Source: Acheta domesticus (taxonomy: Eukaryota > Arthropoda > Insecta > Orthoptera > Gryllidae). Taken from it: a stretch of DNA of 64,000 bases. Positions 46,481-58,780 of this stretch are shown one piece after another. The first letter of the stretch is position 1; every line of letters starts with the position of its first letter. The stretch covers positions 30,904,869 through 30,968,868 of the forward strand of contig JAHLJT010009419.1 of NCBI GenBank assembly GCA_031308135.1, given 5' to 3'. Below the pieces are notes generated by a model. The model searched no databases and had not been told where the DNA came from. It saw only the letters and a program-made list of their open reading frames with translations. A program made the position numbers and the translations under genes.

Positions 46481-48220
46481 AGTCACCTATTTGAAAATTT
46501 GTAAACTACTTTGTAATCGTGACGAAAATTCATCAATCCAACCTAGAATCTCCGGGTGATCATTTTTTCACTTCGAACTTACTGCTACTAGGTACTCTAA
46601 CACACGGTAATTGTATGCTTGGTGCAAGGAGCAAATTGGGAGGGATGGAATTGTCGATCGGGGTGATACAGGGTCAGTGAGGTCAGGGCAGAAGCTGTAC
46701 TGCAACAGGGGAAGTTGGGGTCAGCGATGAGATCACGGACGCGAGCGAGGGTGAGGATTTGCAGGAAACCAGTGCTGGGGTCGCGACCCAGGATCATCCG
46801 AGAGAACATGATGCAAACCAATTTACACTGGGAATGATAAGACTCAGGGAATGGTTACAACACGCTTACAGCATTACACAATGGACTTATATAAACATTA
46901 GAGTTCAATATGAAGGCGTGTGCGTCGATATCAAGATTCGTACGAAGTATTGAAAGATAACAGTGGCAAATGTGGTATGATCGCAATGGATTTAAAATAG
47001 CCAGATGACGATATCGTAAACGATAAGAAGAAACTGTAGAGATGACAGATTATGCAAATTACCATAAGCCAAGTTGTGTGAAGTATAATTTGAAATTAAT
47101 CAAAGAACAAGAAGTCATGAGAATTAAAGTGTATATCCTGGTTTATGACAATTTACAGCGAGTTTGAAGCAAGAAAAACACGTAAAGTTTCACATTGATT
47201 TCACTATCGTTATAGAAAAAATATTATTTTCTCCAATATTTTCTCATTTACTTCCGTATTCAGTAGTTTTATAAAAGAAATGTTAATGTCTAAAGTTAAC
47301 GATTTTTATTACAGCTTCCCGTTTTGGGGGAAGGGTATTTCCAATAGAAATGAAATAATTATCTAAAAGACTCTTGAGAATATATCATATCCTAAATATA
47401 TGTGGGCAATTCATAGGTATAATGTTACCAAAGTCATGAAATTGATCTTCGTAATAAATTGACTAAATGTCTAGAAAATAGTTATTTCGGAATGAAAAGA
47501 TGTTACCTAATTGCATGTTGCTGAATTAAGAAAAATACATCAAGTAAGACGACGATTTTCATTATTAGTCTGCTATAATATTTTAAATAAAATGACAGAG
47601 CTTAAATCATCTTACGAAATAATAATTATAATCTTATTAGTGCGTCCATTCCTATTAGTCGTACGTTATCAGTCACGTTGGGAATTACATTTTTGTTCAA
47701 GAAGAAAGTTTCACAAATTTATATTTTTAAACATTTTTTTAAATGTAGAACTAATAATTTTGTAATATAATAATAGAACAACTATTTTCAAAACATACTT
47801 CGGAATTCTGACAATCCGATGGTCTTACTGTATTCTATTTTTCCATTTCTTTCTAAAACCAAGAATAAGTATAATAATCTTATTCGACGCGCTCGTATAG
47901 TTGATAGGCACCTTGTTTTGCCATTTGAATTACCTATAAATTCTATAATGTTCTGGATTCCCGTCCAGCGACAGCAAGCATTCGAGTATATTACGTGCAT
48001 GGTCTCTGGTGGGTGGTAAAGATTGAATGAGTCTCTGAGTTCTAATCAGCTACGAATGTTTAATTAGGCAACAATCAATTCGGTAGAATGCATTCTAAAC
48101 CGATCAATCTCTCCGCCTGCAACAGCAATCGACTACTGCAATAATGGGACAGAGCTGACAACACAACCTTGTTTACATGAAAGACTAAACTGACATCTGA
48201 TGCTCCCATGGCAGTATAAA
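46481..48220. other. Mostly A+T-rich intergenic DNA, nothing recognised
   Basis: A short G-rich patch at 46,620-46,790; otherwise no supported feature. Confidence 0.5.
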
Positions 48221-48500
48221 TTAATACCGCTATAAATCCCTTTCCCTGCGCCAGTGGTAGTGAACGAACGCGCACAACAAAGTCATAGGAACACGGCCGG
48301 CGAGGGGACGCCAAAGTGAATGTGGTGGACGCGTGTACATAGAAGATACGTGCGTGGGCGTTCCAATCACGTAGGGCTGCGGTTTCGAGGAGGCGCGCTC
48401 GCCTGCGCGCGGGAACAAACGGGGATTGGCGAGATGGAGCACGCCGCCGCATTGGAGATGAAGGGCCCCGACGCCGCAGCAGTCATTAGGAGGGCTTCAG
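48221..48500. other. Balanced to G+C-rich DNA left of a higher-order repeat
   Basis: Contains TATAAAT words at 48,216 and 48,231 followed by CpG-rich DNA (48,290-48,480). This is compatible with a rightward promoter, but there is no downstream gene to support one. Confidence 0.2.
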
Positions 48501-48504
48501 TGTA

Positions 48505-49450
48505 GCAGCGGTGATGGCGATGGTAGTAATGGTGATGAGGTGGCGATAGCGGTGGCGGCGATGAGGTTGGAGGTGAGGTGCCGGAGGCGGTGACAATACC
48601 CGTGGGGGTGGATGGTGGCGAGAGGGACGGTGGTGAGAGACGGTGACAGCGGTGGATTGGGGGAATGGAGGTTTTGGAGGTGGGAGTGGCCTGGGGGGCG
48701 GAAGTGGTGGGATGGACGGAGGCAGTAACGGTGATATTCGTGGGGATAGCGATTGTGATGATGGTGACAGTCACAATGACGCCGGCGGTGGCTTAGGGGG
48801 TAGTGGAAATAGCAGTGGCGGGGGCGGAGATGACGGGAAGAAGGAGGCAGTTGTTAGTAATACTGAGAGCGGCGATTAATGGCGATGATAGTAATGGTGG
48901 TAGAGGTGGTGTGACGATATCAATGGCGATGGATTTGGGGGGAGGTGACAAAGGCGGTGACAATATCCGTGAGGATGGCGATGGAGGTGATTGTGACGAT
49001 GGTGACAGTGACGGTGAAGTTGGCGGTAGCTTGGGGGGAATGCGAGTGGTGTAGTGGCTGGGTAGCGGAGGTGGTGGGTTGGACGGAGACTGTGACGATG
49101 ATACTAGTGAGAGTGGCAATTGATGGCGATGAGAGTAATGGTGGTGTGGCGATGGAGTTGGGAGGAGTTGACGAAAGCGGTGACAATTCCCGTGAAGGTG
49201 CCAAAGGTGGTGACAGTGACGACGACGCTAACGGTGACTTGAGTGGGAATGGGGTGGCGGAGTTGGCAGTGTCTAGGGTGAGGGCAGAGATGGCGGGGAG
49301 GACGGAGGTGGCGGCGAAAGAGATGGCGGTGGCGGAGAGAGAAACAACGGCAGACGTGGTGAGGAAGGGGGAGGTCGGGGTGATAATGACGTCGGTGATA
49401 GGGTGGGTGAGGGTACGGTCACAAAGCGGAACAGTGCGAGGCTCAACGAG
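48505..49450. repeat. Three-copy higher-order tandem repeat, G-rich strand
   Basis: Three ordered marker sets recur. First, ATGGCGATG-TAGTAATGGTG at about 48,513, 48,879 and 49,122. Second, GCGGTGACAAT-CCCGTGAGG at about 48,588, 48,955 and 49,178. Third, GATGGTGACAGT followed by CGGCGGT-GCTTGGGGG at about 48,757, 48,998 and (weaker) 49,212. Spacings of roughly 366 and 223-243 bp indicate a long unit duplicated with an insertion or deletion. Short GGTGAT/GGCGAT words underlie it. Open frames on both strands are by-products. Confidence 0.65.
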
Positions 49451-51990
49451 TTTCGAGAGGTGTCGTCTTGAGGAGCGGCAAAGGCATTTTCAGACTACAA
49501 TCTTTAATATGCGGCCCCTCCAATCAGTTCAGAAAGAGTGCATGTTTTAAAGCGAAGTACAGCCATGAATAAAAGTTTTAATTCCTTTTATTAAATCATT
49601 CATTTATTGCTTATTTATATTTTTAATAGAGAAAATAAGAAAACTCTATACGTAGTAATTTAAGAAACATAGAATACAATTTTACGTGTATATACCTATA
49701 CAAAGCGTTGTGTACAGATTCAGTAACACCGTATTCTAATAATTCGAACAGTAATATCTGTAATGATATCAACATATATTGTTTGCTCATAGTGTGTTAT
49801 AATTTGAACTTAAGTACGAGAAAGTATTTCAAACTCTGAATTTTTATTTCAGTTTGATTTAGTGAGGATCCACTGTACTTGAAAAATATATGTAAATAAT
49901 TGTAGATGATATTACATTGGTCAGCATCGATTAATTTTCTTGAAAGCAATTGTAAACTATGATATCGAATTCATGATTTTTCTTAATTTCAAATTCTGTT
50001 GCTTCAGATTAGGAGACTCGCGTTTTTATTTCTTCCTGATACATATTGGAATATAAGTTTACATGCATACATAAGTAATCATCAAAAATGCAACCTCGAA
50101 TTTTATTACATTATGATACACAGGTATCACATTTCTTTTTGAAAAATGAATTACCTAGAGCTTAAAAATACATATGGAATATTACATTTGGGGTATATTT
50201 TTGGCAATATTTCTGTTAAAAATTAAAAATGTATTATTTAGAAAGTACAATTAAATAACTACGTTTTATTTTCTAATTTTTAAACATTCGGATTACATGG
50301 TCTCTATTGCAGGAAATTTGTTGACTTCCAGCTGCTCAGAAACGACTAATACGGAAATTTCATTTATTTACTTGTTTGTGCACAAATGCATTTCCCAATG
50401 CAGTGTTACGCATGTTCCGGAAGTGGATCATTGAAAGCAGCACTATCCACAATTGACAGAGCAACAGAGTCAACATAAAGGGAACTTCAGGATCGAGAAT
50501 CGCGGTGCCCAGGTGGAATTGTTTGTACGCGACAGGCAAACTATGTTGCCGATAATCTCATCATTCTAAATTCATTTCGAGAGGAAACTGAAACCGATAT
50601 CTGGAGAGTCACTTACAATAGGTGCATTTAGCTTGCACGATATTTGGAGGAATTTTCAATGCATCCATGAATAATAGGTGACACAAATGTTATTTGATAA
50701 GTAATGGAATTAGCGATAGCAAAATTCAGATGTTGTGAACATCTTTGAGGCATTACTGTCAGTAGTTCGCAATCTATCATGCACACCACTAGTGGCTGTA
50801 TAGTTTATTACACATGCACAACTGTATTGGGAACACCTATCACTACGGTGATAAATAGGATTCCTCAACTTTCCTGAGCTGTTTCATATCTGCCACAACA
50901 GAGGGGCGATAGAGTCGGTATATGGAGACATATTCCCCAAAACGGTGTGCAATATTACAGAGAAACACCTGCTGCGACGTAAAATTCATTTACTACAACT
51001 TAAACATTGTATGATTTAGTAATCAGAATCGCTGGTATCAGAAAGCTCAACAAAATTATTAAATGGCATTGGTACTATTCCTATCTTTTGTGACTGATAG
51101 CAAATTCGAGAGGGTATTGACATTCTGCACGCCATGAAGTAAAGATTCTGTCACACTACCCTTTGGTTCTAACAGACTAGGAACGTCCATTTTCGGCAAT
51201 ATGGGGCAAATTTCTGTTCCCACGCTTTCTGTTTGGAACAGAACATTGACTGAACTGATTACAACCAAAATACTAATGTTAATGAGATGACTTGCGTTTA
51301 CACTAAACCATTATAGTCTATAATAAAACAACAATATCAAAATACTGTTTATGAAATTAAAATAAACTTTTAAATCAAGCCTTCTCTCATTTATCGTACT
51401 TTTTCTGTTATAAGGACTAAATTTCACAAACTTATTTGTGAATCTTACACATCTGTGACCTTCAATTCAATTGCTTCAGGCAATAACAAAATATGCCACA
51501 CTGACCATTGAAAGCCTCCCGTTATTTTGAAATGTTAAGATCTCAGTTTTGGCGTAAGTGGTGCTTGCCTTGTTACAGTATTCCTTTTATTCATACGAAA
51601 ATTTCAGGATCATAGCAAGATGCGTCGCACTTCACCAAAATCGAGATAACCACATTTACCAATAGCGGAGATCTTGATGTGACTGATTTGACCTATCTTG
51701 TTACTGCTCCCAGGTCCTTCAATTTATTTCTATTTGTCTCTAATATTATTTTATAATGATGCCAACCTAATCAAATAGTAACTGTAAGAGTTCCATTATA
51801 AAAAGTCTTAAAATACATTCTACTAATATTTTCCAAGAATTCCGCATCTACGGGCAATCAATTTACATACAATTTTATGAAACACAAGTCTGAAAAGGCA
51901 TAATACGATATGAAATTTAGTAGACAACTAAATCCCCTCGCTCACGTGATGCTGCACAATAAATTACGTCGAAATTCCAATTTTGAAAGC
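49451..51990. other. A+T-rich intergenic DNA, nothing recognised
   Basis: Non-repetitive A+T-rich DNA; the slightly more balanced 50,320-51,000 stretch shows no coding similarity. Confidence 0.5.
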
Positions 51991-52060
51991 GACTTTGAGG
52001 CTCCGAACCTCCTCAGCCCCTTTGGCAGGAGCTGCAACTCTCGCGGCGCGGAGCGACGGA

Positions 52061-52095
<35 letters not shown>

Positions 52096-52720
52096 CTCGT
52101 AAACAACGCCCTAAGTGCAATATCGCCGGCAAGATGTAGGGGCTCCTCCGCTAGTGTGCGGTGTGCGTGAAATGGCAATTTGTGCCGGTCGCCGCTCGCC
52201 GCTCGCCTCGCCTCGCTGCCCGTCTCAAAGGCGACGCCCTGGCCCTCGCCCTCGCCCTCGCCCTTGCCCTTGCCCTCGCCATTGCCCTCTCCAAGCATCA
52301 GCCCTTCTCCCTCTGCGCCACCGCCACCCTCACCACTCCGCTGCGCGCCCGCCTCCCCCGGCTCGCGCACGTTGAGGAGAGAGCGACAGAGAGCAAGGCG
52401 GAGAGAGAGAAAGAAAGAAAGAGAGAGAGGGACAAAAGAGGTGAGAGGCTAAGGGTCAAGTGGACGCGCCGAAACAGGAGAAGAGCAGGTACAAGATACA
52501 AGGCGGGCCGTGCTGGAACGACACAAGAGGTCATTTGAGTTGGAGGAGGTTGGATGCGGCAGGGCGTGACACGGCTAGCTACGCGGTGGGGAAGATGCTA
52601 GTGAAGTTGAAGAGCCACGGTCACGACGTTGTCAGCCTGTTCAAAAGGGACAGGGATACCACATTAAGCAGTATGCGGCAAAGAGGTGTGCGACACAAGC
52701 GCGGGACTGAGTAGATGGTA
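51991..52720. other. G+C-rich island with C-to-G/purine switch
   Basis: A CGG run is followed by a C-rich + strand (52,196-52,370, CTCGCCCTCG words). There is then an abrupt change at about 52,375 to purine-rich GAGAGAG/GAAAGAAAG DNA (to about 52,450) and G-over-C DNA (to about 52,720). No credible gene frames. 52,721-53,109 is mixed and G-leaning with nothing recognised. Confidence 0.55.
52060..52094. repeat. (CGG)n microsatellite
   Basis: About eleven uninterrupted GGC/CGG triplets at the left of the island. Confidence 0.9.
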
Positions 52721-53109
52721 ATGAAAAGTCTGAAAACGGAAAGTGCAATCAGCGAGAACCCGAAAAGGATGAAGTTGACGAGAGTTGCATTTCGGAAGGA
52801 GACCAGTACGAGGTAGCTTGCTGAGGGGCCTCTAGAGAGGGTCGGGGGTCGGGCAGGTGGAGTTGAATAAATGCTGATCTGTGCTGGAGGAACTCACAGG
52901 ATGTAACAATGGATGAGGGAAGCGTGGAAGAGTTGGTGGGGCGTGGGGAAGAGAGTGGGACAGGGTGGGAGAACAAAGGAAAAAAATGGGGCGTGGTCGA
53001 GAGGGTGACTGGATCACAGAATAGAGGGTGTGACGTGGATTAATTGATTCGTTAGATATTCCAGTCGCGTCAACAGGTAAGATCATTTTCGTAAGTGTGG
53101 TGTATGTTT

Positions 53110-53609
53110 TTCTCCTCAGGAAGTGGCGATGATCTTAACTGGCTGGATGTTGAGATCCGGCAACGACCTACCTGTCGACTAGCGGGATTTTCCCCAAACA
53201 GGTATCTCCCACAGCGGGGCACCGCTCCAGCCGAGGCAAGCTATAAGCCTCCGACCGGTGTCCCGGCATTTGTTTTAGTGAAGTGCATGTAAGCGTAAGT
53301 GTGTGTAAGGAAGGGGTGAGGATAGGACAAGGAATGAGAAGGAAAGATCGCGCTCGGTCCGCGACCCGTTTGTTAGGGTAATTCTCCAACATTCGCCTAG
53401 TGTTGATCGGAGAAACCACGGAAAAGTACCGATCAAAGCAGCCGGCAGCTAGAATTCTCCTCCAGACAGGAATTGAATTCGAGCTAGCTATCTAGTCGAA
53501 GTGTCGTCAACTAGTGTCGAAAATCCTCTCAGAGTCGGGACTCGAATATAGGATTTCCCGGTCAGAGGGACTGCAGTGACATGAGTAGATACCCTGCGCC
53601 ACCTCTCTC
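53110..53609 (-). mobile_element. tRNA-derived SINE-like repeat, copy 5 (most complete)
   Basis: On the - strand the head reads GAGAGGTGGCGCAGGGTATC, with A-box-like TGGCGCAGGGT (53,601 down to 53,591) and B-box-like TATTCGAGTCC (53,548 down to 53,538), about 42 bp apart as in tRNA genes. The body aligns with the 8.3-kb copy from about 53,470 down to 53,110, including GAAACCACGGAAAAGTACCG (53,411-53,430 on the +), AAGGAATGAGAAGGAAAGAT (53,328-53,347) and GACAGGTAGGTCGTTGCCG (- strand, near 53,177). The length of about 500 bp suits a SINE. No poly(A) or target duplication was found. Confidence 0.7.
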
Positions 53610-55080
53610 AGTGTGAAATGTTGAGAAAGGGTGGAGCTAGAAGGCGAGTGTTCAGCGGGTGGAAAGGGTCGGTTACGGAGAAGAGAGTGGGTCACGGAGG
53701 AGATGGTAATGCATGAAGAAGCGCGTGGAATACGCAGAAGGTGGACCGTAGAAGCGGGAGACCTTAACAAGATTCAGAGCGAGGGACAGATGCTTTGGCT
53801 CCAACGAAGAGGGACGTTAAGCACTAAGGGGTTGCGAGGCAATGAGGAGCCGTGATGTGTAACCTAGGGAGCGTCTGGTCACGGGGTTTAGGAAGTAGTT
53901 TGAGGATGAAGAGGTGGCTTCAAGCGCAGAGAGGTGACTTGGAGACTAAGCATGCAGTCGTGAGGTACGAAATGTTGCAGCTAGATACAATCGTAATTCG
54001 TGTTCCGTGTAAAAAATTTGCGTGCGTGCGTGTCTGCGTGCGTGCGATGTAGAATGAACCAAATACAACGCAGTGAACGTTGCACTGCGGGAATGGAGGA
54101 TGAAGGAAACAAACATGGCATAATTAGGATTGGCATATATTTAGTACTATTTCATTCAGTGAGAAATGCAGTTAGATCTTAACTTGCATTTTAGTTTAGT
54201 GACAAAACGACCACTTCTAAATAAACCTGATAAGCAAGTAAATTATTGAAAAACGCCAAAATCGCAATATTTGTTTAGATGTAACAAGTGGAATGTAGAG
54301 TCAAATTATTTTCATTACTTATTGAAAAGGTTTGTAATATTTTCTTATGGTTCCAGTATCTGAGCCGAAGTGACAGATACCTAGATTTATGATACATAAA
54401 TAATGATGATCAATAACATTTAGTGATGATGAACGAGAGAGAAAACATATGAACCGAAAGAAAAGTAAAGTAAACTCACTTCTCCAACACTAATTTCATT
54501 GGTGTGAGATTTAAAAGTCGATTTCATTGGTGTAGTATTTAAAAGTCGATAGTCAATGTCGAAAAGTATGCCCACTGGCCTCTTGTTACCGGAATCCTCC
54601 GATACGCAACGTACACCAAAATCCGTCAACTTTTGAGTGTAATAGTGAAACGGAGACAATGCTATATCGTCGATGATAGACAACCTCATATGTAAAAAAA
54701 ACATTTTACAGGAGGAAGGAAAAGCACTTTTTGATGTCAATAATGTACAGTTGGCCAAGTTTAAACATTATACACTTTCTATACAACAGTATTAATTATT
54801 TATTTATTGAAATTGCATTTTTAAAGCACCTTACGAAAGCCTCTCAATGTGGCTGTTACCACATACGAGATATATCATTAATAAATTGTAGAGGTCACAA
54901 AGGAGGTTTTTTATTTTCTATTTTAAGACCACAATTCCTTCTTCTCTTTGGAACTTTTCTTATCAAACAAAAAACAAGCAAACTCTGAGTAATTGACACC
55001 AAAAAGTAAAATTTGCAATTCCGTCACACATAACGTTGTCCATCACACGACGATATTATGTTAATACGAGCCATTTACAC
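53610..55080. other. Intergenic DNA
   Basis: Mixed then A+T-rich, with a short GCGTGC run at 54,020-54,050 and the small tandem duplication noted separately. No gene recognised. Confidence 0.45.
54493..54550. repeat. 28-bp tandem duplication
   Basis: ATTTCATTGGTGT followed by TTTAAAAGTCG occurs twice, at 54,493 and 54,521, with three differences in the middle. A simple local duplication in A+T-rich DNA. Confidence 0.85.
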
Positions 55081-55320
55081 GCGTGCACCGGTCCTGAGTG
55101 TGCGAGAGCGAAGAACCGACCGTCTCGCTCCGGGGCCCCTGCGGGTTCTCGCGCGCGCCGCTAAGGAGCCTTGATTAGACAACCTGCGGTCGGCGCGCGC
55201 CCTGGCAACCGCCTGGGGCTCGGCGCGCCCGCTAATCCCGGACACAACCGCAGGGAGCGCTGACGACCGCTCCGGCTCCGCGCGCCGCGTCCCCGCAGGA
55301 CGTCAAGGGCTTTGCGTCCA
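55081..55320. other. Small CpG-rich island
   Basis: Dense CpG (GGCGCGCG words) with two homeodomain-type cores, TTGATTAGAC near 55,172 and GCTAATCCCGG near 55,229. No open frame of interest. Confidence 0.45.
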
Positions 55321-55411
55321 CCCCCCGCCCTGCATGTGTGCGAGAGACCAATTGCGGGACGTATTAGGGATTATACTGTTTATAGTGACGATCGAATCAT
55401 TAGTGTGGTAA

Positions 55412-55723
55412 TGGCCTCCTAGATCACCTGATCTGAACCCATGTGACTTTTTCGTTTGGGGTATTTCAAAGATCAGGTGTAGGCAGTAAAACCGCTTTTC
55501 TGCAAACACCTTATCTGACCCTTGTGACTTTTGCCTTTGGTGGTTCTTGAAAGATAAGGAGTATGCAGAAAACCTGCTTTCGGAGGAAGGGCTATGCTGC
55601 TCTATTGAAGAGAAAATCGCAGCAATTCCTCTAGACTTACTTCAAAGGGTAAATGAGAATATGTTCCGGAGGTGCCAAGGATGCATTCGAGGCGAAGAAT
55701 ATGACATTCAGCATCTTCTTTGA
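55412..55723 (+). pseudogene. mariner/Tc1-like transposase C-terminal relic
   Basis: In one + strand frame, 55,412 onward reads WPPRSPDLNPCDFF-VWG. This is the signature around the third catalytic acidic residue of mariner/Tc1-type DDE transposases (D codon at 55,430-55,432), which bring about cut-and-paste transposition in the nucleus. After a stop at 55,487-55,489 the same frame continues with a second, diverged version, DPCDFCLWWFLKDKEYAENL. It then runs to the family's C-terminal form, RVNENMFRRCQGCI...YDIQHLL, and a stop at 55,721-55,723. The catalytic N-terminal part, terminal repeats and an intact frame are missing. It is a dead fragment, 5'-truncated and internally duplicated. Confidence 0.75.
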
Positions 55724-56698
55724 GAGTTGAGCGCAGCGATGGTTCCTGCATGTCAGCACGGGAGTGGAGTCAGCGCTTTGCTGGGCGATGGAGCTCTCGA
55801 CTCCCCGGCGACGCTTCTCGAGTCTTCAGCGAATGATAAAATATGCAGTCGGCAGCAAAACGTCCTGCATTGTTGCAAAAGTACTACTGCCGCAACTTCG
55901 GTGTACTATAGGATTAACACGTCAGTTTTTAACTTTTTACCTAATACTTGTGTTGACAAAGAAGAGTCGTAGTAAGAAACGCGAATTATTATCACTACCA
56001 GCTCAGAGTTCATTAGGACAAACACTTACATTTTTAACCTTTCATCAAATATTATCAAAAGTCATTGGGTTCGTCTTTTCATGCTCATGCCGCGCTTACG
56101 CGCTTGCCGCGAAACATTTCAACCGCAATAGACCTCAGTGTCACTGACGGGTCTGACTAATAATTCTTGAGTAATTCTTTATTCAAGTACTTATATTTAG
56201 ATTTTGCATTGAATAACAAAATGCATTTTTACAACTTGTATGTTGCATTCAAAATATAAAATGGAAAAAGTATATTTCGCATTCAATCATGTGAAACATG
56301 GTCAAAACATTCAAATTAGTGGAACATCGTCAATGAAGGGATATAACGATTTATGGATAGAGTTAAATCTTTAAAAAAAATCTGTTAAATCTACAGAAAA
56401 ATTACGATTTTATTCTAATTCTAGGCATATTACATACTTTCAGTACTTAAAACAGTTCATCAAGTAACACTACTACAGTAACCAATTGAAGTTCAATCTC
56501 TGACTAGCCTCTTTACCTTGGTTTGTTATTTTTCAATAAAAACTCTTGGAAAGTGAATGATTGTTTAATTTTTTCTTAAAAATAATTTTCTTTTGTTTAC
56601 AATAGTTAAAAAATTAAAAAATGTAAAGTTACAATGGTATGAAATTATGACAGTATTTATCGTTTTATTTTTGTACGCCATCAATAATGTTTCTTTTT
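55724..56698. other. Intergenic DNA with a small palindrome
   Basis: A 127-codon frame (55,764-56,147) shows no domain. TCAGTGTCACTGA at 56,135-56,147 is a perfect odd palindrome next to ACGGGTCTGAC, possibly a mobile-element end, but no partner was found. The remainder is A+T-rich. Confidence 0.35.
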
Positions 56699-56863
56699 TT
56701 AAAACACAAAATTCAGTTCAGGCAACAGAAAACAGATGTTCGAAAATTTTCCTTCACATGTAGAACAATAACGGACTGGAGTAAGTTGCCTGCGATGGCC
56801 TTGGAACCCTTTTCTCTAGGAGTGCAAACATTTAAAAATAAATTAACTAATGATATTTGTTAA
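56699..56863 (+). pseudogene. Non-LTR retrotransposon C-terminus (CR1/L2-like)
   Basis: A short + strand frame ends with TDVRKFSFTCRTITDWSKLP, then a Phe-Lys-x-Lys-Leu segment and a stop at 56,861-56,863. The pattern R-x-I-x-D/x-W-x-x-LP followed by S...FK-x-x-L is the usual C-terminal tail of CR1/L2/Jockey-type reverse transcriptase proteins, just after the thumb region. Nothing of the catalytic domain was recognised upstream, so this is a 5'-truncated copy, the normal fate of LINE insertions. It is translatable only as about 55 residues. Confidence 0.6.
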
Positions 56864-57225
56864 CTTAATAATTAGTAAGTTAGGCTTATTAAAACAGTCA
56901 CTGTATTAATATTGTTATTATTAGTATTGTGATAATTAATTTTAAATGCATTGCTTTATAAAATATATAATTTTATTCAAAATAGTATTTTGACTGGAGT
57001 GTTGTGAAGAGTATTTAAATGTCCTGTATTTATTAGTTAGAATATCTGTGCAGGACAGCTATAAAATGTAGAGTTAATGGTTTTACTTTTATTATTGCCA
57101 TCATTGTTATATTATTTTTATTATTAATATTATTATTATTGACTTAAAACTAATGTAATATGTAAATTGTAGTGCTCTGCCATCAGGTTGTAAACATACC
57201 TGCAGAAATAATAAAAATCTATCTA
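56864..57225 (+). mobile_element. Probable LINE 3' untranslated region
   Basis: A+T-rich sequence following the LINE stop codon, with TTATTATTA runs (57,106-57,142) and a last segment AACATACCTGCAGAAATAAT-AAAAATCTATC containing an AATAAA-type signal near 57,208. The 3' limit near 57,225 is a guess, as no target duplication was identified. Confidence 0.4.
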
Positions 57226-58780
57226 TATACCAGAAGGGTTTAATACGGAATATAAATTGTGATAAGTTGGAGAAACCAGTGAACACAATTTTGTTTACCT
57301 ATTAATTGCTCACGAGGCGTACGAGACGAGATGTTTCTTTTTCCTTCAATTTATCAATTGAAAATATGAATGTATCACAAAATCCATTTGCGTATTTTCA
57401 GAACAAAGGGTTGATAATACCTATACCAATAGAACCAATCCAAAAGTTGTTATTGGACAATAAAGTGATGCTTGTCATGAAAAAGTATACAACAGTGACC
57501 ATAAAGTGAGCGTGCACTGTATTCAGTGAATTCAAAAGGAAAAATATAAAAGTGAACATTATTATTATAGGTGAAAAAAAGAGAAATACTCGGAGATAAA
57601 TTGATGCAAAAATGTATTTTTTTTGTTGGGTTGTAATTCATATAATAAATTGAAAAATATGTATGCATTCCTTTTTATTGGCCGCTTCACATTTGAGATC
57701 ACACAAATGTTTTGTATATATAATAGGTCTTTGTGCAGTGCACACTTGTATAAAGTCCGTACTTTTACATAGTATATACTTTTCTAGAAGCTATTGAAAC
57801 AGAATTCATGTATTTTTTTAGTATACTTGTATATCAGCCGTCATTCACAAGAATGCACAAACGATTTTTAAAGCTGTACTGAAATCTTTATATTCATCCG
57901 CGCAAAAGAGCTCTAAGAAAAAATGTAGTCGGAAAATATATTTTGCAATTATTTCTTTGTCCATAAATATAATGGTAGAGTTAGTACAGAAAACACAAAG
58001 TATCCTACCACATAGATCGCCATAGAAACAACTTGACAAACTGAACCAATTTTCCGGAGGTTTCTACGATTTTAAATGCCAAATACAAAATCAGGAAGAT
58101 CGTTAGTAAGTTGTAAATATTATACGTACGTATTTAATTCTGAACTGCGGATGTCGGATACTTATGGTACCAAATTTCTGTATACTGTAAAAGGGTATGG
58201 CTACCCAGTAGTGTTATTGAGGTAATTAAAATTTTGGTGTAAGAACATTGTCACTTGGCATGATGCAAAAACACGCCCTAGGAAAATTATTTTGATGGAT
58301 TTGCGAGGTATTTTGATCTCTAATTTACTGCCTAAGTTTTGGCGCAAGCCCACGAACAGATTTCGAGTATTCTGAATCATTTGACTGAAATGATAATTTT
58401 TAGTATTTTCTGGTGTCATTTCAGCGGCAACCATTACGCGTGAGCCGATCGATACATAATTCAACAGAAATAGTTATTTATGCAGCAAGGACGTTGTAAG
58501 GGTTTCAATAATCGAGCAGCGACAAAGTCTGATGGTCCATGGTACATACAAGTTTTTTATTATTAACTAACTTTCATGATTGATATTTACATATTTACTA
58601 ATTAACTAGATGTTAACTTGTCTCGGTTTGTCTTTTCATATTTTCTTCCCATAATTCCCTTTCGTAATTAATTCTATATGAGAACATGCAGCGTCATTGA
58701 AAGGTTTCTATAGTTAGGGTAGGTATGAGAGTTCTGAGATCTTTCCCTCTTAACCCCAATCCTCTAGATCCTGGTAAGTT
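57226..58780. other. A+T-rich intergenic DNA, nothing recognised
   Basis: No supported gene, repeat or RNA. Confidence 0.55.

Noticed and set aside
48216..48240. TATA-box promoter
   Set aside because: Two TATAAAT words exist, but no downstream gene or initiator supports a promoter; such words are frequent in A+T-rich DNA.
55764..56147. A 127-codon + strand frame
   Set aside because: No domain, atypical composition for a gene and directly after a transposase relic; probably chance.
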